Assembly (NCBI GenBank): GCA_016935595.1
Contig: JAFGQQ010000321.1
Span: forward strand, 1 to 9,708
Reading direction: 5' to 3'
DNA length: 9,708 nucleotides
DNA from: Bacteroidales bacterium
GTDB taxonomy: Bacteria; Bacteroidota; Bacteroidia; Bacteroidales; UBA10428
The position numbers and the translations under genes are program-made. Shown piece after piece: positions 1 through 7,078 of the stretch. Within the stretch, counting starts at the first letter, position 1, and each line of letters starts with the position of its first letter. The notes under the pieces were generated by a model, which worked only from the letters and a program-made list of their open reading frames with translations, had not been told where the DNA came from and did not search any database.

Positions 1-29
1 AAAAAGCCCGACATTGCATGTCGAGCTTT
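1..29 (-). terminator. Rho-independent terminator of the tRNA-Arg gene
   Basis: Bases 5-14 and 18-27 form a 10-bp stem with one mismatch (C8/A24) and a 3-base loop (TGC). On the minus strand the stem is followed by five T residues (complement of bases 5-1). It starts about 12 bases past the 3' end of the tRNA, so it most likely ends the tRNA transcript. The other side of the hairpin has only a short T run, so termination in the plus direction would be weaker. Confidence 0.75.
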
Positions 30-39
30 GCTTTATTAG

Positions 40-113
40 TGATTCCGGCGGGATTCGAACCCACGACCTACGGCTTAGAAGGCCGTTGCTCTATCCAACT
101 GAGCTACGGAACC
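40..113 (-). tRNA. tRNA-Arg, anticodon TCT
   Basis: The minus strand folds into a full 74-base cloverleaf. The 7-bp acceptor stem is GGTTCCG with CGGAATC (one G-T pair) and the discriminator base is A. The D-arm contains AGCTCAGTTGGATAGAGC. The anticodon stem ACGGC/GCCGT encloses the loop CTTCTAA, giving anticodon TCT, which reads AGA/AGG arginine codons. The T-arm contains GTTCGAATC. The 3' CCA is not encoded: the bases after the discriminator are CTA, so CCA must be added by nucleotidyltransferase. It lies 39 bases downstream of ribH on the same strand but has its own promoter element (127-134) and terminator (1-29), so it is probably a separate unit. Confidence 0.97.
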
Positions 114-126
114 ATAAAATTAAATA

Positions 127-134
127 CAAAGTTA
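127..134 (-). promoter_or_regulatory. Bacteroidota-type -7 promoter element for tRNA-Arg
   Basis: The minus strand reads TAACTTTG, a perfect match to the Bacteroidota -7 consensus TAnnTTTG. A start about 6 bases downstream would fall near base 120, leaving a leader of about 7 bases before the tRNA 5' end at 113, which is a sensible distance. The -33 region (about 155-158) reads TTTT rather than TTTG/TTG, so only half of the promoter is a good match. Confidence 0.6.
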
Positions 135-152
135 TAAATTGAAAAAGAAATA

Positions 153-719
153 TTAAAATGGCAGATTTTCTGAATCTAAATCGTTAGAAAAATCGCCTTC
201 ATAATATTCTTCATCTAAAAAATTCTCTTCTAATTCAATGTTTAAACTGGCCATTTTAATTGCTGTTATCACAGCTTCGTCTCCTTTATTACCATGTTTC
301 CCTCCACTTCTTTCCTTGGCCTGTTCATAATTATTTACAGTCAATACTCCGAAAATGACAGGTATACTCAAATCTATATTTAATTGAGTAATACCCTGTG
401 TTACACTTTGACATATATAATCGAAATGTCTGGTTTCACCTTGGATTACGCACCCCAGACAAATAATCACATCGGGAAATAGGCTGTCATATAATGCTTT
501 TGCACCAAATGTCAATTCAAAACTCCCTGGCACATGTTTTATTATAATATTTTCGTCATCAGCTCCATGTTTTTTTAGAGTTTTCACAGCTCCGTCAAGT
601 AAAGAGCCAGTAATTTCCGGATTCCAGTCTGATACTACAATCCCAAATACCAAATCAGCCGCTGAAGGAATATTTGCAGGATTAAATTCGGAAAGATTTT
701 TCTTTTTATTATTAACCAT
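153..719 (-). CDS. ribH: 6,7-dimethyl-8-ribityllumazine synthase
   Basis: RibH makes 6,7-dimethyl-8-ribityllumazine from 5-amino-6-ribitylamino-uracil and 3,4-dihydroxy-2-butanone 4-phosphate, the penultimate step of riboflavin synthesis, in the cytoplasm as pentamers or larger shells. Family motifs are in order: W32-N33 near the N-terminus for substrate stacking, GSFE at 66-69, [15 protein letters not shown] at 87-101 with the catalytic His at 98, [11 protein letters not shown] at 120-130, and [11 protein letters not shown] at 136-146 with the phosphate-binding Arg at 137. At 188 residues it is longer than the usual ~155. The extra length is a ~15-residue N-terminal lead and a C-terminal tail (161-188) with 11 acidic and no basic residues. 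The nearest upstream gene on this strand is the TPR gene, 106 bases away, and no convincing promoter lies between, so co-transcription is likely. No other rib gene is visible. Confidence 0.96.
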   Translation of the reverse strand: MVNNKKKNLSEFNPANIPSAADLVFGIVVSDWNPEITGSLLDGAVKTLKKHGADDENIIIKHVPGSFELTFGAKALYDSLFPDVIICLGCVIQGETRHFDYICQSVTQGITQLNIDLSIPVIFGVLTVNNYEQAKERSGGKHGNKGDEAVITAIKMASLNIELEENFLDEEYYEGDFSNDLDSENLPF

Positions 720-825
720 TTGAATTTTATTAAGGAATGAAAGATTAAATTATATGATAAAATTAATAAAATATCCTCATTTATAATTTTATTCGTATCG
801 AAAGTAATTAATTGTAAATTGATTC

Positions 826-1518
826 TTACTGCTCCAACAGAATTTGAGCTTTGGTAATATTTTTATCAATATTTCTGGCTTCGTTCGATTCAGGGAATTT
901 ATCTTTAATTTCCTGGTATAATTTAAGTGCATTTTCATAATCACCTAAACTTTCATATGCATAACCAGCTTTTAATAAATAAATTGGACTGGTAAAATCG
1001 TTTTTGTTATAATTTGCTGCTTTTAAATAATATTTTATGGCTTTTTCAATTTCATCAATTTCCCAGTAAGCATCACCTAAAGCCCCGTTAGCAATTGCAC
1101 CAGCCAATTTGTCTTTTTGATTGAATTTCTTTAAATATCTTATTGCTTCTTCATAATCACCTGTTTGTAAATAAGAAATGCCAGCATAATATTTTGCTAA
1201 ATTTCCCGATTTGGTTAAACCGTATTCATCTACAATATCTAAAAAACCATAATTACTGCCATCACCTAAAAGAGCCAGATTAAAGGAATCAATTTCAAAA
1301 TATTGCTCAGCCACAAACATTTGCGATTGTGCTTCTTCCTCGAGGGGTTTAATATAGAATTTTTTAAATCCCATATATACAATTACTACTCCTAAAATTA
1401 TTAAAACAATTGTTGATAAAAGTTTTTGATTATCTTCAATAAATTGTTCGGTTCTTGTTAACGCACTCTCAAATGCCTCCAATTGTCCGGGCGCCTGTGT
1501 ACTTTTCTTTTTAGCCAT
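826..1518 (-). CDS. Single-pass membrane TPR protein (YfgM-like architecture)
   Basis: A 230-residue protein with a soluble, partly charged N-terminus (1-33), one transmembrane helix at about 34-52 (ILGVVIVYMGF region) followed by positive residues, and a C-terminal region of TPR helices. Three repeats can be recognised at about 106-135 (AKYYAGISYLQTGDYEEAI), 139-172 (GALGDAYWEIDEIEKAI) and 177-210 (LKAGYAYESLGDYENAL). This layout resembles YfgM/RcpM-type ancillary proteins, in which the TPR part lies on the far side of the inner membrane and contacts other proteins; that role is inference here. The gene is divergent from recF and upstream of ribH, an order I recall from many Bacteroidota genomes. 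The start is supported by a promoter element 29 bases upstream. A precise function cannot be given. Confidence 0.85.
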   Translation of the reverse strand: MAKKKSTQAPGQLEAFESALTRTEQFIEDNQKLLSTIVLIILGVVIVYMGFKKFYIKPLEEEAQSQMFVAEQYFEIDSFNLALLGDGSNYGFLDIVDEYGLTKSGNLAKYYAGISYLQTGDYEEAIRYLKKFNQKDKLAGAIANGALGDAYWEIDEIEKAIKYYLKAANYNKNDFTSPIYLLKAGYAYESLGDYENALKLYQEIKDKFPESNEARNIDKNITKAQILLEQ

Positions 1519-1546
1519 ATTATTATATTATTTATAAAATTGCACG

Positions 1547-1554
1547 CAAATGTA
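1547..1554 (-). promoter_or_regulatory. Bacteroidota-type -7 promoter element for the TPR-ribH unit
   Basis: The minus strand reads TACATTTG, a perfect TAnnTTTG match, followed by CGTGCAATTTT. A start near base 1541 would give a ~22-base leader before the ATG at 1518. The -33 position (about 1575) holds only TTTT, a partial match. The rest of the 134-base gap to recF is almost entirely A/T. Confidence 0.6.
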
Positions 1555-1652
1555 GTTTTTTTATAAAATAATTTAAAATAAATATTTATAAATTTAATTT
1601 TTACATGGCTTAGAATTTATAATTTTACAAGATATTAGAAAATCTATTCATT

Positions 1653-2741
1653 ATGTATTTAAAAAAGTTACACATAGTAAATTTTAAAAATTATAAAGAA
1701 AAAAAATTTGAATTCTCACCCAAGATAAATTGTTTTGTTGGTAATAATGGTACAGGAAAAACAAATTTACTGGATGCCATTTATTACTTATCATTTTGTA
1801 AAAGCTATTTTAATGCAATTGATACCGAGAATATAAATCATGATGATGATTATTTTTTAATTCAGGGAGAATTTATTAAGGATGAGGTTATTGAAAATAT
1901 ATATTGTGGCGTTAAAAAGAATGAAAGAAAGCAATTTAAAAGAAATGACAAAGAATACAGCAGGCTGGCTGATCATATTGGTTTAATCAATTCGGTTATG
2001 ATATCGCCTATTGATAAAATTCTAATTATTGGAGGAAGTGAAGAAAGAAGAAAATTTTTAAATAATGTTATAGCCCAATTCGATAAGGCTTACCTTGAAG
2101 ATGTAATAAATTATAACAAAGCTTTGTTGAACAGGAATAAAGTATTGAAGAATTTTGCGAAAACAGATACTTTTAATGAAGAAACAATTGAAATATGGGA
2201 TGAACAACTTATTCCCTCAGGTACAAGGATATATGAAAAAAGAAAAGATTTTATAAATAAATTTTTACCAATTTTTAATAAGCATTATGAAAATATTTCA
2301 TTAAAAAATGAAATTGTCGGCCTTGATTATGAATCGGATTTATCCAGGAATGATTTAAGAGAGTTATTAAAAAGTTCAATTGAAAAAGACAGGATATTAC
2401 AATATACTACAAAGGGGATTCATAAAGATGATCTTGTTTTTACTCTTTCAGAATTTCCAATTAAAAGAATAGGATCCCAAGGTCAGCAAAAAACTTACTT
2501 AATTACATTAAAATTAGCACAATTCGAATTTTTAAGCCAAATCAGCCAGCATAAACCTATATTTTTACTCGATGATATTTTCGATAAATTAGATGCAGAA
2601 CGTGTTAAACAAATAGTAAAATTAGTGGCAGATGATAACTTCGGACAGATTTTTATTACCGATACCAATCAAAATCGTCTTGAACAAATACTTAAAGATA
2701 TTCCCATCAAATACAAATTATTTCAAATTAATAAAGAATAA
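1653..2741 (+). CDS. recF: DNA replication and repair protein RecF
   Basis: RecF is an SMC/ABC-like ATPase that binds gapped DNA and, with RecO and RecR, helps load RecA at stalled forks and single-strand gaps. The 362 residues match the family's usual length. Visible motifs: N-terminal LHIVNFKNYKE (6-16); Walker A GNNGTGKT at 30-37; the RecF segment ERRKFLNNVIAQFD (131-144); GIHKDDL at 255-261; the ABC signature GSQGQQK at 274-280; Walker B IFLLDD at 303-308; and the D-loop following at 311-317. All catalytic motifs are intact. The gene is divergent from the TPR gene and 3 bases upstream of the DUF721 gene, so the latter two form an operon. A weak TAnnTTTG-like element (TAATTTTA, 1620-1627) lies upstream with one mismatch. 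No dnaA, dnaN or gyrB is seen in the window. Confidence 0.97.
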   Translation: MYLKKLHIVNFKNYKEKKFEFSPKINCFVGNNGTGKTNLLDAIYYLSFCKSYFNAIDTENINHDDDYFLIQGEFIKDEVIENIYCGVKKNERKQFKRNDKEYSRLADHIGLINSVMISPIDKILIIGGSEERRKFLNNVIAQFDKAYLEDVINYNKALLNRNKVLKNFAKTDTFNEETIEIWDEQLIPSGTRIYEKRKDFINKFLPIFNKHYENISLKNEIVGLDYESDLSRNDLRELLKSSIEKDRILQYTTKGIHKDDLVFTLSEFPIKRIGSQGQQKTYLITLKLAQFEFLSQISQHKPIFLLDDIFDKLDAERVKQIVKLVADDNFGQIFITDTNQNRLEQILKDIPIKYKLFQINKE

Positions 2742-2744
2742 TTT

Positions 2745-3035
2745 ATGCGAAAAAGCAATACCGAAAAACTCGGAGATATTATTAATGAATCATTGAAAAA
2801 TTTGAACATTGATACGAAACTTAAAGAAGTTAAGCTTATTAAATCGTGGGAAAAAGTTGTTGGGAAAACTGTGGCTAAGTATACCAGTAATATATATATA
2901 AAAGAAAAAAAATTATTTGTAAACCTAAATTCTTCTGTTGTCCGTAATGAACTTATTATGATTAAAGATGCTATACTCGAAGTTTTAAATAAAGAGGCAG
3001 GGGAAACAATCATTAAGGATATAATAATCAGGTAA
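2745..3035 (+). CDS. DUF721 / DciA-like protein
   Basis: A 96-residue, lysine-rich, soluble protein of the DUF721 (DciA) family. Family features: WEKVVGKTVAKYT (35-47), then a beta-rich stretch YIKEKKLFVNLNSS (51-64), then VVRNELIMIKDAILEVLN (65-82) and a final segment GETIIKDIIIR (86-96). DciA proteins interact with the replicative helicase DnaB and are thought to help load it in bacteria lacking DnaC/DnaI; that role is known for proteobacterial and actinobacterial members and is inferred here. It starts 3 bases after the recF stop, so it is almost certainly co-transcribed with recF. The short length is normal for Bacteroidota members of the family. I leave the symbol blank because orthology to dciA is not proven by eye. 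Confidence 0.88.
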   Translation: MRKSNTEKLGDIINESLKNLNIDTKLKEVKLIKSWEKVVGKTVAKYTSNIYIKEKKLFVNLNSSVVRNELIMIKDAILEVLNKEAGETIIKDIIIR

Positions 3036-3066
3036 AGAGTTATATTAAAATTAAAATAACCGGCCT

Positions 3067-3098
3067 ATTTTTTTAAATCTTTAAAAAAATTAATTTTG
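3067..3098 (+). promoter_or_regulatory. Promoter with A/T palindrome in the spacer, upstream of the NDP-kinase-like gene
   Basis: Bases 3091-3098 read TAATTTTG, a perfect match to the Bacteroidota -7 element TAnnTTTG, which places the start near 3105 with a ~30-base leader. Directly upstream, 3067-3077 and 3080-3090 form a perfect 11-bp inverted repeat (ATTTTTTTAAA / TTTAAAAAAAT) around a 2-base centre. This palindrome fills the space where the -33 element and spacer should be, and no clear TTG is seen there. It could be an operator, a curved A-tract element or chance in AT-rich DNA. Confidence 0.55.
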
Positions 3099-3134
3099 TG
3101 CTTCTTTTTAAAGAATTAAATATTTACTAATAAT

Positions 3135-4157
3135 ATGGAGAATAAAGCTTCGAAATTAACTGGAGAGATACAATCGGCTATCAAAAAAGCACAGAAACAA
3201 CAAATATATTACGAAGTTATATATGAGAATGATAATATCCCCGATTATTCAAATAAGTTAATATTCTTTATGAAGCCTGAAATAATGCTTAAAGAATACC
3301 CAATTAAATATAAAGATATTATTAATTTAATTTTAAATAAAATCGGTGAATTTAATTTTTCAATTAAAGATATCAGGGTTCTTTCGGCTAATTATTTAAA
3401 AGATTATAATATAATAGCTCAGCATTACGGGGTGATAAACAGAATTGCTAATGATGCAAAAGGACAGATATCAGATATAGCAAAAGAAGAATTTGAAAAA
3501 TTATATAATATAAAAATTGATGACGTAAATGCATATGGTGGATTTGAGTTTTTAAAAAGATACCCTGAATTTACTCCATTTACTTTAAATACATTATGGA
3601 AAAATAAGAAGAATCAGAAACTTTCCAGCGGTATTTATTGTGAAAAATTAATGGTTGAATTTGATACTGTTTACCTTCTGAACGGTTTTCATCCATTTCA
3701 AATTTGGCATTTTACACAAAAAAACCGATTTATAATTGTATTTACACTCACCGGTAATATTTCATGGAGAGCTGCCAGGGAGAATTTTATTGGAGATACA
3801 GATCCCAATAAGGCCAAAGAAGGTAGTATTCGAAGGGAATTATTGTTAAGAAAAGACGATCTGGGTTTACCCGGATTAACACAAGCTAAAAATGGTGTTC
3901 ATTTAAGTGCCGGGCCAATTGAAGCTCTTGTTGAGCTGATCAGGTTTAGTTCCGATTTTTCCTCACCTTCGAAGATTAGATCGTTTGAAGAATTTAAAAT
4001 AGGAAGATTATTAAAAGAACATTTTAATGATGAACAAATTGATAAGTTAATAAACAATATTAATATTTCTGTTAATACTAAAGTAACATCTATTTTTGAA
4101 TTAACTGAATTACTTGAGCCCCTGGATGCCATTAAAAAAGTAAAAAATTTAATATAA
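3135..4157 (+). CDS. Large nucleoside diphosphate kinase-like protein
   Basis: This 340-residue soluble protein carries scattered but ordered NDP kinase signatures. FFMKPE at 44-49 matches the strand with the nucleotide-binding Lys (xIKPDG; K47). QHYGV (96-100) resembles the HY segment. IIVFTLTGN (200-208) matches VVAMVWEG. IGDTDPNKAKEGSIRREL (219-236) matches LGxTNPxxAxPGTIRGDF, with T222 and R233 at the phosphate-binding positions. NGVHLSAG (253-260) matches NxxHGSDS, with H256 at the phosphorylated histidine. Normal NDP kinases are ~140-155 residues. Here there is a ~40-residue N-terminal extension, an insertion of ~90 residues (about 105-198) and a ~65-residue C-terminal region. The order and spacing of the catalytic residues suggest a real but divergent member; whether it is active on NDPs is unknown. 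It has its own promoter and lies 19 bases before galM, so the two may be co-transcribed. It could be a family that is annotated only as hypothetical. Confidence 0.68.
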   Translation: MENKASKLTGEIQSAIKKAQKQQIYYEVIYENDNIPDYSNKLIFFMKPEIMLKEYPIKYKDIINLILNKIGEFNFSIKDIRVLSANYLKDYNIIAQHYGVINRIANDAKGQISDIAKEEFEKLYNIKIDDVNAYGGFEFLKRYPEFTPFTLNTLWKNKKNQKLSSGIYCEKLMVEFDTVYLLNGFHPFQIWHFTQKNRFIIVFTLTGNISWRAARENFIGDTDPNKAKEGSIRRELLLRKDDLGLPGLTQAKNGVHLSAGPIEALVELIRFSSDFSSPSKIRSFEEFKIGRLLKEHFNDEQIDKLINNINISVNTKVTSIFELTELLEPLDAIKKVKNLI

Positions 4158-4176
4158 AATTAATAAATAATATATT

Positions 4177-5214
4177 ATGGAAATTAAGAAATCTGTTTTC
4201 GGAAAATTCCCTTGCGGAAAAGAAATTTTTGCATTTGAAATAACTACGGATAGTGGTTTATATGCAAAGGCCATTAATTACGGTGCAACTGTTACTGAAT
4301 TAAAAGTACCTGATAAAGAAGGTAAAATTGATGATATTGTATTGGGTTTTGATAAGCTTAAAAAATATATGGGTAATCACCCTTTCTTTGGCGCTGCAAT
4401 TGGCAGGTATGGTAATCGTATTGGTGGCGCTAAATTTACAATTAACGGGCAAGAATATAAATTAACCCCAAACGAAAAGAACAATACTTTACATGGGGGT
4501 AAAGGCTTTCACAGGGCTGTTTGGGATGCCGAAGAAGTTAAAAATGATTCCGGAGCAGGAATTAAATTCAGTTATTTAAGTAAGCATCTGGAAGACGGTT
4601 TCCCGGGAAATTTAAAGGTCGAAGTAACTTATTTATTTACTAATCAAAATGAATTTAAAATAAATTACCAGGCTGAAACCGACCAGCCAACTCACGTAAA
4701 TCTTACTCAGCATAGCTATTTTAATTTAAACGCGTGCAAAGATTATATTTTCGATCATGAAATAATGATTGATGCAGACCAGGTTACCGAATTGAATAAT
4801 GAACAGATACCAACTGGCAAGATGCTTGATATTAAAGGAACTCCATTTGATTTAACCGAATTAAAACCTTTGGGCACTCAAATAAAAAAATTGTCTGATA
4901 AAGGATTCGATCATAATTATGTTTTAAATAAGAAAGATGTTGAGATGGCATTAGTAGCCAAAGTAATCGAACGGAAAACAGGCAGAATGATAGAAGTGTT
5001 TACAAATGAACCGGGAATTCAATTATATACAGGTAATTATATAGGTAAAATAAAAGGTAAAAACAGGATTAAATATAAAGATTTTTACGGATTATGTTTG
5101 GAAACTCAACATTTTCCCGACTCGCCAAATAAACCGGAATTTCCTTCAACCTTATTAAAACCAGGTGAAAAGTATGAATCTCAAACTATTTATAAATTTT
5201 CAATAATAAATTAA
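4177..5214 (+). CDS. galM: Aldose 1-epimerase (mutarotase)
   Basis: GalM interconverts the alpha and beta anomers of aldoses such as galactose and glucose, feeding the alpha form to the sugar kinase. The 345 residues match the usual length. Motifs: NYGATVTELKVPDK (34-47), GRYGNRIGGAKFTING (76-91), NNTLHGGKGFHRAVWDAE (102-119) with the substrate-binding His at 106, TQHSYFNL (177-184) with the catalytic acid His at 179, GFDHNYVL (243-250) with Asp 245, and CLETQHFPDSPN (307-318) with the catalytic base Glu at 309. All four positions are intact. There is no signal peptide, so it is cytoplasmic, whereas some Bacteroidota homologues are exported. It follows the NDP-kinase-like gene by 19 bases and precedes the SSS symporter, a plausible sugar-uptake partner. 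Confidence 0.95.
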   Translation: MEIKKSVFGKFPCGKEIFAFEITTDSGLYAKAINYGATVTELKVPDKEGKIDDIVLGFDKLKKYMGNHPFFGAAIGRYGNRIGGAKFTINGQEYKLTPNEKNNTLHGGKGFHRAVWDAEEVKNDSGAGIKFSYLSKHLEDGFPGNLKVEVTYLFTNQNEFKINYQAETDQPTHVNLTQHSYFNLNACKDYIFDHEIMIDADQVTELNNEQIPTGKMLDIKGTPFDLTELKPLGTQIKKLSDKGFDHNYVLNKKDVEMALVAKVIERKTGRMIEVFTNEPGIQLYTGNYIGKIKGKNRIKYKDFYGLCLETQHFPDSPNKPEFPSTLLKPGEKYESQTIYKFSIIN

Positions 5215-5224
5215 CAAATTCACC

Positions 5225-5256
5225 TTGTTTAAAATAAATGCAATTTCATATATTAG
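5225..5256 (+). promoter_or_regulatory. Candidate Bacteroidota promoter for the SSS symporter
   Basis: TTG at 5225-5227 and TATATTAG at 5249-5256 (7 of 8 against TAnnTTTG; the seventh base is A instead of T) are separated by 21 bases, within the expected -33/-7 spacing. A start near 5262 would give a ~45-base leader before the ATG at 5309. If real, the symporter can be expressed separately from galM. Confidence 0.4.
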
Positions 5257-5308
5257 TAAAATTTTATTCCTGTTTTTAGAATTAATTATTTAAGTAAAAC
5301 AATAAATT

Positions 5309-7060
5309 ATGGAAAATACCTTTAACCTGCAATGGATTGACTGGTCAGTCATCTTAATTTATTTTGTTTTTGTAATTGGAATTGGCTGGGCGTTGAAAAA
5401 ATATATGAAAAACGCCACTGCCTTCCTTGAGGCAGGTAGGTCATTGCCTGCATGGGTGACTGGTTTAGCTTTTATTTCTGCAAATCTCGGTGCTCTTGAA
5501 GTGATAGGAATGGCAGCTTCAGGGGCTAAATACGGTATGACTACTGTGCATTTCTACTGGGTAGGAGCTATACCAGCTATGATTTTCCTGGCAATTTTTA
5601 TGATGCCGTTTTATTACGGATCAAAAGCAAGGTCGGTTCCTGAATATTTAAAACTGCGTTTTGATGAAAAAACCAGGGGTTTTAATGCATTTTCTTTTGC
5701 CGTTATGACTGTTTTTGCCTCTGGTATTTCAATGTATGCACTGGCATTACTGGCTCAAGTAATTTTACCATTTCATTTCAAATTGGGACCTTTTACTGAA
5801 TTTGATGCCTATTTAGTTTTTTCTGCAGTAATTGTTTTAATATATACATACCTGGGTGGTCTTACCTCTGCTATTTATAACGAAGTATTACAGTTCTTTT
5901 TAATTGTAATTGGCTTTTTCCCATTGGTAATGCTTGGATTAATAAAAATTGGCGGATGGGAAGGTCTAAAACTGGCATTGCAGAATGTTTCTATACAAAA
6001 TGGTTTTGCAGAGGATGCATTTATCAGTTCTTGGCAATATAGTGGTCATGCCTCGTCAAATCCAATGGGTGTTGAATGGTTTGGAATTATAATGGGACTA
6101 GGTTTTGTGCTTTCTTTCGGATATTGGTGTACAAATTTTTTAGTTGTTCAACGTGCCATGGCTGCAGGATCAATGAGTGCTGCCCGTAAAACTCCTTTAA
6201 TTGGTGCTATTCCGAAAATGTTTATTCCATTTCTTGTAATTATTCCCGGAATGATAGCTATTGCATTGACACATAATCCGGAAAGCGGATTTGTTTTGCC
6301 TGTAAAAGGGGGTGGGTATAATTACGATATGGTTATTCCTTCTATGTTAGTCACTTATTTTCCAACAGGTGTTTTAGGTTTGGGTATTACAGCGTTATTG
6401 GCGTCATTCATGTCGGGTATGGCAGGAAATGTTTCGGCTTTTAATACAGTTTGGACATACGACATTTACCAGAGTTATATAAATCCTAAAAAATCCGATA
6501 AACATTATTTGCGCGTTGGCCAGTTAACCACAATTTTTGGAATACTGGTAAGTATTTTAACGGCATATGTAGCCAGGTTGTTTAATAATGTAATGGATTT
6601 TCTTCAGCTTATTTTTGCATTTATTAATGCGCCTTTATTTGCAACATTTTTACTTGGTATGTTTTGGAAAAGGGCAACAGGACATGCTGCTTTTTACGGA
6701 TTATTATCAGGTACCGGAGCAGCTGCAATTCATCATGGTTTAACTGCTCCTGCAGGAGCAACAACTTTATTTAAAGGCGGTTGGTTGGTTGGGGGCATTA
6801 ATAATGCATTACATGTTTATCCAAGTGAAATGGCACAAAATTTCTGGACTGCAATATTTGCTTTTTCTGCATGTTTAATTATTACAATTGTAATATCAAT
6901 ATTGACTAAACAGCTTAAAACAGAAGGCGAACTTAAAGGACTGGTTTATTCACTTACACCTAAAGCAACTGATGACAGCAAATACTGGTATCAAAAACCT
7001 GCTACATTAGCTATTATTGTTGGTATTATTGCGGTTATATTAAGTATTTTATTTTGGTAA
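5309..7060 (+). CDS. Sodium:solute symporter, SSS family (SGLT-like)
   Basis: A 583-residue inner-membrane transporter of the solute:sodium symporter family with about 14 hydrophobic segments, from WSVILIYFVFVIGIGWAL (12-29) to the C-terminal helix at 565-583. Family signatures include ANLGALEVIGMAASG (58-72), RSVPEYLKLRF (108-118), YTYLGGLTSAIYNEVLQ (179-195), NFLVVQRAMAA (276-286), PKMFIPFLVIIPG (302-314), and SGMAGNVSAFNTVWTYDIY (369-387) near the sodium site. Against the Vibrio galactose transporter vSGLT (aligned by eye from memory), N276 and K303 match sugar-contacting Asn/Lys. The positions of its Gln69 and Glu88 hold Glu64 and Tyr83, and one of the two sodium-binding Ser positions is Gly370. 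The substrate is probably a sugar, given the galM neighbour, but it is not proven. The next gene starts 18 bases downstream and is co-transcribed. Confidence 0.92.
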   Translation: MENTFNLQWIDWSVILIYFVFVIGIGWALKKYMKNATAFLEAGRSLPAWVTGLAFISANLGALEVIGMAASGAKYGMTTVHFYWVGAIPAMIFLAIFMMPFYYGSKARSVPEYLKLRFDEKTRGFNAFSFAVMTVFASGISMYALALLAQVILPFHFKLGPFTEFDAYLVFSAVIVLIYTYLGGLTSAIYNEVLQFFLIVIGFFPLVMLGLIKIGGWEGLKLALQNVSIQNGFAEDAFISSWQYSGHASSNPMGVEWFGIIMGLGFVLSFGYWCTNFLVVQRAMAAGSMSAARKTPLIGAIPKMFIPFLVIIPGMIAIALTHNPESGFVLPVKGGGYNYDMVIPSMLVTYFPTGVLGLGITALLASFMSGMAGNVSAFNTVWTYDIYQSYINPKKSDKHYLRVGQLTTIFGILVSILTAYVARLFNNVMDFLQLIFAFINAPLFATFLLGMFWKRATGHAAFYGLLSGTGAAAIHHGLTAPAGATTLFKGGWLVGGINNALHVYPSEMAQNFWTAIFAFSACLIITIVISILTKQLKTEGELKGLVYSLTPKATDDSKYWYQKPATLAIIVGIIAVILSILFW

Positions 7061-7078
7061 AATTTAAATTTTATTAAT

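Noticed and set aside
40..152. The tRNA-Arg gene as an attachment site of an integrated element
   Set aside because: No integrase, no repeated tRNA 3' end and only housekeeping genes follow, so nothing supports an island.
1620..1627. TAATTTTA as the recF promoter -7 element
   Set aside because: It misses the key final G of TAnnTTTG and has no TTG at -33. In such AT-rich DNA it is not strong enough for a feature, so it is only mentioned under recF.
2723..3013. A 96-codon minus-strand open frame opposite the DUF721 gene
   Set aside because: It lies wholly antisense to a recognised family member and gives a low-complexity Ser/Leu/Phe-rich product, typical of a shadow frame in AT-rich DNA.
3899..4132. 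A 77-codon minus-strand open frame inside the NDP-kinase-like gene
   Set aside because: It is antisense to a well-supported gene and shows no recognisable motif.
5213..5229. AACAA/TTGTT hairpin after galM as a terminator
   Set aside because: The stem is only 5 bp and A/T-rich, with no proper T tract. The same bases also fit a -33 promoter element for the symporter.
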